A stretch of DNA of 64,000 nucleotides from positions 614,218-678,217 of the forward strand of contig NZ_KE150242.1 in NCBI RefSeq assembly GCF_000411115.1, given 5' to 3'. Shown here piece by piece: positions 1 through 8,947 of the stretch. Origin of the DNA: Capnocytophaga granulosa ATCC 51502 (GTDB lineage Bacteria; Bacteroidota; Bacteroidia; Flavobacteriales; Flavobacteriaceae). The position numbers and the translations under genes are program-made. Under the pieces are notes generated by a model. That model saw nothing but the letters and a program-made list of their open reading frames with translations. It was not told the DNA's origin and made no database searches. The first letter of the stretch is position 1, and each line of letters begins with the position of its first letter.

Positions 1-431
1 ACTACAGCAGCTATGAGTTTGCCATCGGCCTTGCCTGCAAGCTCTTTGTTAGCCTCGCCCATGACTTTTCCCATATCCTTCATGCTAGTTGCTCCTACAT
101 GGGCTACAATTTCCCTGATAATAGCCTCTACTTTCTCCTCGGAAAGTTGTTCGGGAAGGAACTTAGCTATAATCTCAGCTTGTTGTAACTCTGGAGTAGC
201 CAAGTCCTCTCTGCCTTGTTTCTGATAGAGATCAGCACTCTCTTTACGCTGTTTTACAAGGCGTTGTAAGAGCTTTATTTCTTCTTCCTCTAAAAGGGTT
301 TCTCCTGCCTTGGCCTCTGTTTTAGCCAATAATATAGCTGACTTTATAGCACGCAAGGATTCCAAAGCAATAGTATCTTTAGCTTTCATGGCCTCTTTGA
401 GGGCTTCCATTATTTTTGCTTCTAAACTCAT
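1..431 (-). CDS. yqeY: GatB/YqeY-domain protein (partial)
   Basis: The reading frame starts at an ATG at 431-429 on the minus strand and runs off the left edge of the window, giving 143 residues beginning MSLEAKIMEALKEAMKAKD. The protein is soluble and helical, and matches the YqeY family, which resembles the tail domain of the amidotransferase subunit GatB. Full-length family members are about 150 residues, so only a few C-terminal residues are missing. The family may act in tRNA-dependent amidation, but the role of stand-alone YqeY is not settled. A -7 box TAACTTTG lies on the same strand at 473-480 and supports this start. The gene is divergent from the ABC exporter. Confidence 0.9.
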   Translation of the reverse strand, partial: MSLEAKIMEALKEAMKAKDTIALESLRAIKSAILLAKTEAKAGETLLEEEEIKLLQRLVKQRKESADLYQKQGREDLATPELQQAEIIAKFLPEQLSEEKVEAIIREIVAHVGATSMKDMGKVMGEANKELAGKADGKLIAAV

Positions 432-472
432 GGTAAAAAATCTTAACCAATAACTTGGTGTTATTGCAGGTG

Positions 473-480
473 CAAAGTTA
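473..480 (-). promoter_or_regulatory. -7 promoter box for yqeY
   Basis: TAACTTTG on the minus strand fits the Bacteroidota consensus TAnnTTTG and lies about 40 bases before the yqeY start codon. Confidence 0.6.
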
Positions 481-569
481 CATCTTTTTTTCTAACTAAG
501 AAAATATTTTTTATTTTTGTTTCCCATAAAAACAAATAGGTAATAGTTTTTCAGTTCTAATATTTTTTG

Positions 570-577
570 TATCTTTG
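570..577 (+). promoter_or_regulatory. -7 promoter box for the ABC exporter
   Basis: TATCTTTG fits TAnnTTTG. Transcription would start near 583, giving a leader of about 50 bases to the ATG at 634. The 432-633 gap otherwise holds only the two divergent promoters. Confidence 0.6.
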
Positions 578-633
578 CCGCGCAACATCAAGCATAAAGT
601 GCTGGAAGGTTGCCTTATTTTGATGTACTTAAA

Positions 634-2391
634 ATGACCCAAAAGAAAACTGAAAATACTGATATTTCTATTCTGCAGAAACTCTTTGCCTATGCCAAAC
701 CCTACAAATGGACTTTCACATTGGTAGCCTTTTTGGCAATATTCATCTCAGGAGCCAGCTCCTTAAGAGCTTATATCTCTAAAGAAATCATCAATAACTA
801 CATAGTACCCAAGGACTATCAGGGCTTATTATATGCTAGTTTGCTACTAGTGGCTATATTACTGCTGGAAATTATCTCTCAAATTTCATTCGCTTATTAT
901 TCTGGTTGGATAGGACAAGCTGTCATTTATGATATTCGTAAGAAGCTATTCTCGCTTATGCTACGCTTCAATATGAAGTACCACAACCAATCATCAGTAG
1001 GAGTGCTCATCACCCGTGCGGTAAATGACCTAGAACGTATTGGGGAAATATTCAGTGCTGGCCTATTTGAAATCATCTCAGATATACTGAAGATGACCAT
1101 TATCATGTCCCTGATGCTCCTGACTGACTGGAAGCTGTCGCTGCTCACCTTTCTTACCCTACCTATTATTATCTATGCAACTCACCTCTTTCAAAGAGCC
1201 AGTAAAGCCGCCTTTACCGATATTCGTAGGGAGGTCGCGAACCTAAACTCCTTCGTCCAAGAGCGTATCAGTGGAATTAAGGTCGTACAGCTATTCAATC
1301 GAGAGAAAGAAGAGTACAAAGCCTTCCAAGAGATTAACGAAAAACACAAGAAAGCATGGCTAAGAAATATCCTGCAAAACTCTATCTACTTTCCTATAGC
1401 AGAGGTGCTTAGTTCCTTGGCTATTGCCTTGGTCATTTGGTATGGAGGTCTGCAAGTTACCCAGCATGAAATGGCCAGTTTAGGGGTCATCTTCATGTTT
1501 GTTCAATTGGTACAAGAACTCTATCGTCCACTTCGCCATATTGCCGACAAATTCACCGTATTACAAATGGGTATGGTCGCCTCTGGCCGTGTCTTTGACA
1601 TCATGGAAGAAGAGAAAGAAAACCAAGAAGACTTCCAACTGGGACGTCACCAAGAAATCCAAGGAGACATTCGCTTTCAAAATGTTACTTTCGGTTACAA
1701 AAAGGACGAAGAAATCCTTCATGGCATCAGTTTTGAAGCTAAAAAAGGACAAACAATAGCCTTTGTTGGCGCCACAGGAGCAGGCAAATCAACTGTAATA
1801 CAACTACTTACACGCTTTTACCACATCACCTCTGGAGAAATACTCATTGATGGAGTCAGCTGTTATGATTATAACTTAGAGAGCTATCGCCAGCAAATAG
1901 GCGTTGTACTTCAAGACGTATTCCTTTTTGCCAACAGTATCTATTACAATATCACCTTGGGAGATGAACGCATTACTCTAGAACAAGTTAAAGAAGCCGC
2001 TAAGGAAATAGGTATCCATGACTTTATAGAGCAACTCCCCAATGGTTATTTCTTTGATGTAAAGGAGCGAGGGGCTGTCCTTTCAGCAGGCCAACGCCAA
2101 CTGATCTCTTTCCTTCGTGCCTATGTACACAAGCCCAAAATTCTCATCCTTGATGAGGCTACCGCTTCAGTAGACTCCCATTCAGAGAAGCTCTTACAGC
2201 AAGCTACCGAAAAAATCACCCAAGGGCGCACCTCCATTGTCATCGCTCATAGGCTCTCCACTATACGCAAGGCAGATAAGATCATCGTAATGAACAAAGG
2301 AAATATAGTAGAAGAAGGCACCCATGATGAGCTCCTAAAGATTGATAAGGGCTATTATAAGAATCTATATGACATGCAGTTTGCCTCTTAG
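634..2391 (+). CDS. MsbA-like ABC exporter, fused TM and ATPase domains
   Basis: A 585-residue half-transporter expected to act as a homodimer in the inner membrane, exporting a lipid, drug or peptide. The N-terminal 330 residues hold six membrane helices (type 1 exporter fold). The ATPase domain follows, with Walker A GATGAGKST near residue 380, signature LSAGQRQ near 486 and Walker B ILILDEATASVD near 503. The substrate cannot be read from sequence; MsbA-type lipid A flippase or multidrug export are both possible. The frame is open from a TTG at 610, but the ATG at 634 (MTQKKTENTD) is the more likely start, since it lies a normal distance from the -7 box and the extra residues are not typical of the family. 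Confidence 0.9.
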   Translation: MTQKKTENTDISILQKLFAYAKPYKWTFTLVAFLAIFISGASSLRAYISKEIINNYIVPKDYQGLLYASLLLVAILLLEIISQISFAYYSGWIGQAVIYDIRKKLFSLMLRFNMKYHNQSSVGVLITRAVNDLERIGEIFSAGLFEIISDILKMTIIMSLMLLTDWKLSLLTFLTLPIIIYATHLFQRASKAAFTDIRREVANLNSFVQERISGIKVVQLFNREKEEYKAFQEINEKHKKAWLRNILQNSIYFPIAEVLSSLAIALVIWYGGLQVTQHEMASLGVIFMFVQLVQELYRPLRHIADKFTVLQMGMVASGRVFDIMEEEKENQEDFQLGRHQEIQGDIRFQNVTFGYKKDEEILHGISFEAKKGQTIAFVGATGAGKSTVIQLLTRFYHITSGEILIDGVSCYDYNLESYRQQIGVVLQDVFLFANSIYYNITLGDERITLEQVKEAAKEIGIHDFIEQLPNGYFFDVKERGAVLSAGQRQLISFLRAYVHKPKILILDEATASVDSHSEKLLQQATEKITQGRTSIVIAHRLSTIRKADKIIVMNKGNIVEEGTHDELLKIDKGYYKNLYDMQFAS

Positions 2392-2470
2392 AGGAAAGAT
2401 CTCAAAATAAAGACTAAAAATAATTTGTAGAAAAAATATTTATTTTCTGGGGTACTATCATTTTTTTACG

Positions 2471-2478
2471 TAAATTTG
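2471..2478 (+). promoter_or_regulatory. -7 promoter box for pfkA
   Basis: TAAATTTG fits TAnnTTTG and lies 33 bases before the ATG at 2512. It excludes the upstream in-frame start at 2476, which would overlap the box. Confidence 0.6.
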
Positions 2479-2511
2479 CCCCCAACTAACAATCACCAAT
2501 TAATAACAATT

Positions 2512-3498
2512 ATGACAAACATTAAGAAAATAGCCGTTCTCACCTCAGGAGGTGATGCTCCAGGAATGAATGCCGCCATACGCTCTGTAGTACGTACTTG
2601 CGCTTACCATGATGTAGCTGTATTAGGTGTATACCGAGGCTACCAAGGCATGATAGAAAATGACTTTGCCCCTTTGGATGCCCGTAGTGTCCGTAACCTT
2701 GTCAATCGTGGAGGTACCTTCCTCAAGTCTGCTCGTTCTAAGGAATTTCGTACGCCTGAAGGACGTAAGAAAGCCTATGATAACCTTGTAGCTGCCGAAG
2801 CAGATGCATTGGTAGTTATCGGAGGAGACGGTTCTTTCACAGGTGCTTTGCTTTTCAACCAAGAATTTGGATTCCCTGTAATGGGTATCCCAGGTACTAT
2901 AGACAATGATATATATGGTACTACCTATACCCTAGGGTATGATACAGCTCTCAATACAGTAGTAGAAGCCATTGACAAAATACGTGATACTGCTAGCTCC
3001 CACAACCGTATGTTTTTTATAGAAGTGATGGGGCGTGATGCTGGTTTTCTCGCTCTCAACTCAGGTATAGGAGGGGGCGCTGAAAAAATCCTTATCCCTG
3101 AACAACATAGTACCTTAGAGGACTTGGTAAATGAGATTGCCATCAATCACAACAAAGGGAAAATGTCCAACATAATAGTGGTAGCCGAAGGATATACGAC
3201 AGGACAAAATGTATATGAACTCAAAAAATACGTAGAGGCACAAAATCCTGACTATGATATTCGTGTAACTGTATTGGGACACATACAGCGAGGCGGTGCG
3301 CCTACCTGCTTTGACCGTGTATTGGCCAGCCGTATGGGTGTGAAAGCTGTAGAGTCCCTTCTCGAAGGCAAGTCCAACTATATGGTAGGAATTAACAACG
3401 ACAAAATAGACCTCACCCCACTGGAGAAAGCCATCAAAGGCGGTGAAAGCAAGCTCGATCCAGACCTTATCCGTATTGCAAAGATTATGAGTGTGTAA
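2512..3498 (+). CDS. pfkA: ATP-dependent 6-phosphofructokinase
   Basis: A 328-residue cytosolic enzyme that phosphorylates fructose 6-phosphate to fructose 1,6-bisphosphate in glycolysis. It begins MTNIKKIAVLTSGGDAPGMN, the nucleotide-binding loop of the family, followed by VVIGGDGSFTGA and the catalytic region GTIDNDIYGTTYTLGYDTA. The fructose-phosphate site EVMGRDAGFLAL and the conserved LGHIQRGGAPTCFDR come later. The Gly in GGDGS (rather than Asp) fits an ATP-dependent rather than PPi-dependent enzyme. Length is that of the usual bacterial PfkA. The start was chosen by family alignment and because of the -7 box at 2471. It is a monocistronic gene with a weak AT-rich hairpin after the stop. 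Confidence 0.96.
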   Translation: MTNIKKIAVLTSGGDAPGMNAAIRSVVRTCAYHDVAVLGVYRGYQGMIENDFAPLDARSVRNLVNRGGTFLKSARSKEFRTPEGRKKAYDNLVAAEADALVVIGGDGSFTGALLFNQEFGFPVMGIPGTIDNDIYGTTYTLGYDTALNTVVEAIDKIRDTASSHNRMFFIEVMGRDAGFLALNSGIGGGAEKILIPEQHSTLEDLVNEIAINHNKGKMSNIIVVAEGYTTGQNVYELKKYVEAQNPDYDIRVTVLGHIQRGGAPTCFDRVLASRMGVKAVESLLEGKSNYMVGINNDKIDLTPLEKAIKGGESKLDPDLIRIAKIMSV

Positions 3499-3502
3499 CC
3501 CT

Positions 3503-3527
3503 AAAAACTTTCTAATAAAAAGTTTTT
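3503..3527 (+). terminator. Weak A/T stem-loop after pfkA
   Basis: AAAAACTTT (3503-3511) pairs with AAAGTTTTT (3519-3527) and continues as a T run, just after the pfkA stop. The stem is only A/T with one C-G pair, so confidence is low. Confidence 0.4.
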
Positions 3528-3545
3528 TTATTAAATTATTTTTCA

Positions 3546-3553
3546 TAACTTTG
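3546..3553 (+). promoter_or_regulatory. -7 promoter box for the polysaccharide operon
   Basis: TAACTTTG fits TAnnTTTG, 33 bases before ugd. I see no other convincing promoter before 14045, so this may drive the whole ten-gene operon. Confidence 0.6.
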
Positions 3554-3585
3554 CGACGCCAAAATAAAAATCATTTTTTTAGACA

Positions 3586-4905
3586 ATGAAAATAGCAGTT
3601 ATTGGAACCGGTTATGTTGGTTTAGTATCAGGTACTTGTTTTGCCGAAATGGGAAATAAGGTTACTTGTGTAGACGTGAATAAAGAAAAAATTGAAAACC
3701 TTAAAAAGGGGATTATTCCTATATATGAGCCTGGTTTAGAGACCATGGTACTTAGTAATGTAGCTAATAAGAATTTGTTCTTTACTACAGAAATAAGTGA
3801 AGCCATCAAAGATGCTGAGATAGCCTTTATTGCAGTAGGTACTCCTATGGGAGATGATGGTTCTGCGGACTTGCAATATGTACTCTCCGTAGCACAATCC
3901 ATTGGAGAAACTATGCAGGGGAAGCTCATCATTGTGGACAAATCCACTGTTCCTGTAGGTACTGCAGATAAGGTACACACTACTGTGCAAAAAGCCTTGG
4001 ATAAGCGAGGTGTTTCCTATGAATTTTATGTAGTATCGAACCCTGAGTTTCTCAAAGAAGGAAAAGCCATTCAAGACTTTATGAAACCTGACCGAGTAGT
4101 AGTGGGAGCTGATAATGACTATGCATTAAGCCAGATGAAGGCACTCTATGCCCCTTTCTTTATGCAGCATGATGGCTTTATTTCTATGGATATTCGTTCT
4201 GCTGAAATGACTAAATATGCTGCTAATTCCATGTTGGCTACTAAGATATCTTTCATGAATGAAATAGCCAATATCTGTGAGCGTGTAGGAGCTGATGTAA
4301 ATAAAGTGCGTATAGGTATTGGCTCTGACAGTCGCATTGGTTATAGTTTCATCTACCCAGGTTGTGGGTATGGAGGTTCCTGCTTTCCTAAAGATGTCTT
4401 AGCTCTAAAGAAATTGGCAGAAGAAGTCAATTACAAAGCAGAACTTATAGAATCTGTAGATAATGTCAATAACCGTCAAAAATATGTCATTGCTCAAAAG
4501 GTAATAAAAAAATATGGAGAAGATCTTACAGGAAAAACCTTTGCTGTATGGGGTCTCTCTTTCAAACCTGAAACAGATGATATGCGAGAGGCTCCAGCCA
4601 TCTATATTATTAAAGAATTAGTTAAACGAGGTGCTAAAATACAAGCCTATGATCCCAAAGCTGTGCATGAGGCTAAAGTATGCTACTTGAAAGGAATTGA
4701 TGTAACCTATGTAGAAAGTAAATATGATGCACTAAAAGGGGCTGATGCTCTCCTGCTGCTTACTGAATGGAAAGAATTCCGTGTACCTGACTTTGAAGAA
4801 ATTAGCAAACAATTAAAAGAAAAAGTAATCTTTGATGGACGTAATCAATACAATGCTTTTGATTTACCCAATAAAGGTTTTGAATACATACAAATAGGAG
4901 TTTAA
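3586..4905 (+). CDS. ugd: UDP-glucose 6-dehydrogenase
   Basis: A 439-residue NAD-dependent enzyme that oxidises UDP-glucose twice to UDP-glucuronate, a precursor for acidic polysaccharides. The Rossmann start is MKIAVIGTGYVGLVSGTCFA. The catalytic cysteine motif GCGYGGSCFPKD lies near residue 265, followed by the C-terminal domain with GLSFKPETDDMREAPA. Length is normal for the family. It is the first gene of the surface polysaccharide operon and lies 11 bases before an SDR sugar-nucleotide gene likely to use its product. Related UDP-ManNAc dehydrogenases share this fold, but the motifs and length fit Ugd best. Confidence 0.93.
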   Translation: MKIAVIGTGYVGLVSGTCFAEMGNKVTCVDVNKEKIENLKKGIIPIYEPGLETMVLSNVANKNLFFTTEISEAIKDAEIAFIAVGTPMGDDGSADLQYVLSVAQSIGETMQGKLIIVDKSTVPVGTADKVHTTVQKALDKRGVSYEFYVVSNPEFLKEGKAIQDFMKPDRVVVGADNDYALSQMKALYAPFFMQHDGFISMDIRSAEMTKYAANSMLATKISFMNEIANICERVGADVNKVRIGIGSDSRIGYSFIYPGCGYGGSCFPKDVLALKKLAEEVNYKAELIESVDNVNNRQKYVIAQKVIKKYGEDLTGKTFAVWGLSFKPETDDMREAPAIYIIKELVKRGAKIQAYDPKAVHEAKVCYLKGIDVTYVESKYDALKGADALLLLTEWKEFRVPDFEEISKQLKEKVIFDGRNQYNAFDLPNKGFEYIQIGV

Positions 4906-4916
4906 GATAGAGAGAA

Positions 4917-5777
4917 ATGAAAATATTAGTAACTGGAGGAGCAGGCTTTGTGGGTTCCAACCTTTGTGAAGCCTTAGCCAAAGACCCTAAAAATCATGTT
5001 TACTCATTAGATAACTATTTCACAGGAAGTCGAGAAAATCATGTAGAAGGAGTTACCTATATAGAGGGAAGTACAGAACATATTTTTGAACTCATTGACT
5101 TTGTCCCTGACCTTGTATATCACTTAGGTGAATACTCACGAGTAGAACAGAGTTTTGAAGATATAGATAAAGTACTTTTATTCAATAAGATAGGTACTCT
5201 AAAAGTGTTAGAGTTTTGCCGTAAACACCGCTGCAAATTGGTATATGCGGGCAGTAGTACTAAGTTTGGTGATGGAGGTATAGGTAAAGATCAAAGTCCT
5301 TATGCTTGGAGTAAATCGTCCAACACAGAATTAGTAAAAAACTATGGTAGTTGGTATGGTTTAGAGTATGCTATTGTTTATTTTTACAATGTTTATGGTA
5401 AGCGTGAGATCCGTACTGGTAAGTATGCTACTCTTATAGCGCTCTTTACTGAGAAAATGAAAAAAAGAGAACCTCTCACTGTAGTAAGCCCTGGCACACA
5501 ACAACGCAACTTTACTCATATTGAGGATATAGTATCTGGATTACTTATCGTAGGAGAAAAAGGTAATGGTGATGGTTTTGGTATAGGAAGCCCCGAAACT
5601 TATACTGTCTTAGAGATAGCTAAATTATTTGGGGGAGAGATCCGAATGCTTCCTGAGCGTAAGGGAAATCGCATGACAGCTGAGGTGGTTACTCAAAAGA
5701 CAGAAGCACTGGGTTGGAAAGCCAAAAGACATATTAAAGAGTTTATAGAAGAATTGAGAAATAATAATAACTGGTAA
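4917..5777 (+). CDS. NAD-dependent sugar-nucleotide epimerase/dehydratase (SDR)
   Basis: A 286-residue extended short-chain dehydrogenase. The NAD-binding loop is MKILVTGGAGFVGSNL and the catalytic YxxxK is YAWSK, near residue 128. The family acts on UDP- or dTDP-sugars. Its place directly after ugd suggests UDP-glucuronate as substrate (4-epimerase or decarboxylase type), but this is inference. It is somewhat shorter than GalE (about 340), so a compact or specialised member. The stop codon overlaps the start of glf (TAATG at 5775-5779), indicating translational coupling. Confidence 0.8.
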   Translation: MKILVTGGAGFVGSNLCEALAKDPKNHVYSLDNYFTGSRENHVEGVTYIEGSTEHIFELIDFVPDLVYHLGEYSRVEQSFEDIDKVLLFNKIGTLKVLEFCRKHRCKLVYAGSSTKFGDGGIGKDQSPYAWSKSSNTELVKNYGSWYGLEYAIVYFYNVYGKREIRTGKYATLIALFTEKMKKREPLTVVSPGTQQRNFTHIEDIVSGLLIVGEKGNGDGFGIGSPETYTVLEIAKLFGGEIRMLPERKGNRMTAEVVTQKTEALGWKAKRHIKEFIEELRNNNNW

Positions 5778-6880
5778 TGAAAGAATATGATTATTTAGTT
5801 GTAGGAGCTGGGCTTTTTGGTTCCATATTTGCTTGTGAAATGACTAAGAAAGGAAAAAAGTGCTTAGTTATAGATAAAAGGGAGCATTTAGGAGGAAATA
5901 TATATTGCAGAGAGATAGAAGGAATACAAGTTCACCAATATGGCCCTCATATTTTCCATACTAATGATAAAGATATTTGGAATTATGTAAATCAGTTTGC
6001 AGAGTTTAATCATTTTATATATAGCCCTGTAGCAAACTATAAAGGTAAATTGTATAACCTACCATTCAATATGAATACCTTTTATCAATTATGGGGGGTT
6101 ACTACGCCCAATGAAGCACAACAAATCATAGAAAAACAGATTAAAGAAAGTGGTATAACCTCCGCTCAAAACTTAGAGGAGCAAGCACTGTCATTGGTGG
6201 GACGTGATGTGTATGAAACACTTATCAAGGGATATACAGAAAAACAATGGGGACGTCCTGCGACAGAGCTACCAGCTTTTATTATCAAACGGCTTCCTGT
6301 CAGATATATTTTTGACAATAATTACTTTAATGATCGTTACCAAGGAATTCCTATAGGAGGTTATAATATTATTATAGAAAATATGCTCAGGGGTATTGAA
6401 ACAAGGACAGGAGTTGATTATCTTGAAAATAAGAGCCATTATGATAGTTTGGCTCATACTGTAGTATATACAGGTAAGATAGATGAGTATTTTGGATATT
6501 GTTTTGGAGAATTAGAATATCGTTCTTTACGATTTGAAACAGAATCTTTAGAAATAGAAAACTTCCAAGGATGTGCGGGAATGAATTATACAGATGCCAA
6601 GATACCTTATACTCGCGTAGTAGAACATAAGCACTTTGAGTTTGGAAAACAGAAACATACTGTTATCACCAAAGAATATTCTCAAACTTGGAACAGAGAG
6701 AAAGAAGCTTATTACCCTATAAATAATACTACTAATCAAGAGTTGTATAATAAGTATAAAGAAAAGGCTTCTACTCTAACCAATGTCATCTTTGGAGGGC
6801 GCTTGGCTGAATATAGATATTATGATATGCACCAAGTAATAGCTTCAGCCTTACAAAAAGTTAAAACTATAAATAGCTGA
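5777..6880 (+). CDS. glf: UDP-galactopyranose mutase
   Basis: A 367-residue FAD enzyme that converts UDP-galactopyranose to UDP-galactofuranose in the cytosol. The FAD loop VVGAGLFGSIFACEM lies at the N-terminus, followed by GGNIYCREIEGIQVHQYGPH and HIFHTNDKDIW, and near the C-terminus by FGGRLAEYRYYDM, all typical of bacterial Glf. Its presence means the polymer made by this operon probably contains galactofuranose. The DUF4422 protein encoded three genes downstream belongs to a family often found with glf. Confidence 0.93.
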   Translation: MKEYDYLVVGAGLFGSIFACEMTKKGKKCLVIDKREHLGGNIYCREIEGIQVHQYGPHIFHTNDKDIWNYVNQFAEFNHFIYSPVANYKGKLYNLPFNMNTFYQLWGVTTPNEAQQIIEKQIKESGITSAQNLEEQALSLVGRDVYETLIKGYTEKQWGRPATELPAFIIKRLPVRYIFDNNYFNDRYQGIPIGGYNIIIENMLRGIETRTGVDYLENKSHYDSLAHTVVYTGKIDEYFGYCFGELEYRSLRFETESLEIENFQGCAGMNYTDAKIPYTRVVEHKHFEFGKQKHTVITKEYSQTWNREKEAYYPINNTTNQELYNKYKEKASTLTNVIFGGRLAEYRYYDMHQVIASALQKVKTINS

Positions 6881-6884
6881 TAAG

Positions 6885-8111
6885 ATGATATTTGACAAAC
6901 TAAAGCAACATAAAAAGATTATTGAAAATTTCTCTTATTTGTCTGTTTTGCAAATACTCTCATTAATTACTCCTTTAATTACTTATCCTTATTTAGTAAG
7001 AACTTTAGGAGAGATAATGTATGGGACAGTTGTATTCGCTCAGGCCGTAGTAGCCTATTTTAATATCCTAGTTGTTTTTGGTTTTAATTTCACAGCAGCA
7101 AGAGATGTTAGCTTGCATAGAGATAACCCTAAGAAATTAACTGAAATTGTTAGTGCGGTAACTATTATCAAGACATTATTTTTAATAATTTCATTATTAT
7201 TAATATCATGTTATATGTTTTATACTCCCAAAATGGATTATATCTTATACTATTTATCCTTTTGGATATGTCTCAATGAGATTCTATTCCCTACTTGGTT
7301 TTTTCAAGGAATAGAAGAGATGAAATATATTACTTTCATTAATTTAGGGATACGTGTTTTGTTTATAGGAATGATTTTTATATTTATAAAATCTCCCAAT
7401 GACTATTTATTTTTCCCTTTACTGAATGGTATAGGGTCTTTTTTGGCAGGAGTTGTTAGTTTTTCTTTATTATATAAAAAATACAAATTACAATTAATAA
7501 GAGTTCCTTTAAAAACACTAATTGAATATATAAAATCATCATATCATTTATTTATATCTAATGTATCTATTCAGATATATGTAAATGCCAATAAGATTAT
7601 TATTGGTCATTTTTTAGGCATGCGAGAGGTTACTTATTACGACTTAGCAGAGAAAATAACTAATATGGGAAAAGTTCCTCAAGGCATGATTAATCAGGTC
7701 TTATACCCTAAGATAGCCTTAGAAAAAAATAAAGCCCTTTTAAAGAAAGTTCTCAAAGGAACAATTCTTATGAATGTTGTTTTGTACTTGATAGTTTTTC
7801 TGTTTTCTCATCAGATAGTAACCTATTTTGGAGGAAACGAAACTGTTTTAAGAATTCTATTTTTAACAGTACCTATTATAGGAATAAGCAATGTATTAAT
7901 GATATTAACTTTACTACCCTTTGGGTATAATAAATCTTTTACAAGAATTGTCTTTTTATCAGCTTTCTTTTATTTATTCATTGTTTTGATACTTTATGGA
8001 CTAAATTCTATATCGTTATATACTCTTACAGCCACCAATGTAGTTGTGGAATCGTTAGTTTCTATAATAGCATATATTTATGTTAGACAAAAAAAAATAA
8101 TAGATTTATGA
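6885..8111 (+). CDS. Wzx-type polysaccharide flippase
   Basis: A 408-residue protein with about a dozen hydrophobic segments and the N-terminal pattern of the polysaccharide flippase family (LSLITPLITYPYLVRTLG, then YGTVVFAQAVVAYF). Such proteins move undecaprenyl-linked repeat units across the inner membrane. A Wzy-like gene at 9856 supports a Wzx/Wzy-dependent pathway. The gene's 3' end overlaps the next start by 4 bases (ATGA). It is AT-rich and diverse, as expected of a serotype-determining gene. Confidence 0.87.
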   Translation: MIFDKLKQHKKIIENFSYLSVLQILSLITPLITYPYLVRTLGEIMYGTVVFAQAVVAYFNILVVFGFNFTAARDVSLHRDNPKKLTEIVSAVTIIKTLFLIISLLLISCYMFYTPKMDYILYYLSFWICLNEILFPTWFFQGIEEMKYITFINLGIRVLFIGMIFIFIKSPNDYLFFPLLNGIGSFLAGVVSFSLLYKKYKLQLIRVPLKTLIEYIKSSYHLFISNVSIQIYVNANKIIIGHFLGMREVTYYDLAEKITNMGKVPQGMINQVLYPKIALEKNKALLKKVLKGTILMNVVLYLIVFLFSHQIVTYFGGNETVLRILFLTVPIIGISNVLMILTLLPFGYNKSFTRIVFLSAFFYLFIVLILYGLNSISLYTLTATNVVVESLVSIIAYIYVRQKKIIDL

Positions 8112-8944
8112 GTGAAGATAAAATTATTAAGATATTAGTTTGTTGCCACAAGAGGGATGTGATGGCTACCCAATCCCCTTATTTACCTATACAAGTAGGT
8201 AAGTCTATATCTACTACAGATTTAGGAATACAAGCTGATAATACTGGAGATAATATAAGTGAAAAAAACCAAAGCTATTGTGAACTTACAGGTATCTATT
8301 GGGCTTGGAAAAATTTGAAAGATATAGATTATATTGGACTTTGTCATTATAGGAGATATTTTGATTTTCATAAGCAGGGAAATATGATAGCACACAGCAC
8401 GATTATTCCTTCTAAAGATTTTGAGAAATTAAATTTGTCAGTACCTAAGAATGTTTTAAAAGAATTGGAGAAAGGCTACATATTTATTCCTAAGAAAATA
8501 ACTTACAAATATCCACTATACATTGATTATAGTATTCATCACTTAAGTGAAGATATTCGTAAATTAGAAGAAATAATTAACACCCATTGTGAAGATAAAT
8601 ATAAAGAAGCTTTTAGTAAAGTTATTCATCATAATAACAAACTAAGCCATTATAATATGTTTTTGATGTCATGGAAAGAGTTTGATAAATATTGTCAATG
8701 GCTTTTTTCTGTTTTAGTGATTGCAGAGAAAGAGATTAACATAACCAATTACAATTCTGTTCAAAAACGTATTTTTGGATATATGGCAGAGAGACTTTTT
8801 AATATTTATATCTATGCTAATCAACTAAAGGTAAAAGAATTACCTATACTTAAAATTAGTGATGAAATAAACAATACAAATCTTATAAAACGAATTGCTA
8901 GGACTCAAGTCAATAATTTAACTGCTTTATTCCATAAAATTTAA
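8108..8944 (+). CDS. DUF4422 glycosyltransferase-like protein
   Basis: A 278-residue protein with the DUF4422 signature: an N-terminal VCCHKRDVM, then YLPIQVGKSI, DNTGDNISEKNQSYCELTG and YWAWKN, then YIGLCHYRRYF. Members of this family are found in capsule and O-antigen loci and are taken to be glycosyltransferases, often next to glf. A galactofuranosyl transfer role is inference. Start ATG overlaps the wzx-like stop by 4 bases. Confidence 0.8.
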   Translation: MSEDKIIKILVCCHKRDVMATQSPYLPIQVGKSISTTDLGIQADNTGDNISEKNQSYCELTGIYWAWKNLKDIDYIGLCHYRRYFDFHKQGNMIAHSTIIPSKDFEKLNLSVPKNVLKELEKGYIFIPKKITYKYPLYIDYSIHHLSEDIRKLEEIINTHCEDKYKEAFSKVIHHNNKLSHYNMFLMSWKEFDKYCQWLFSVLVIAEKEINITNYNSVQKRIFGYMAERLFNIYIYANQLKVKELPILKISDEINNTNLIKRIARTQVNNLTALFHKI

Positions 8945-8947
8945 AAA

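Noticed and set aside
13-225. Plus-strand frame opposite yqeY
   Set aside because: It is antisense to a clear YqeY family gene, and has a serine-rich composition typical of a shadow frame.
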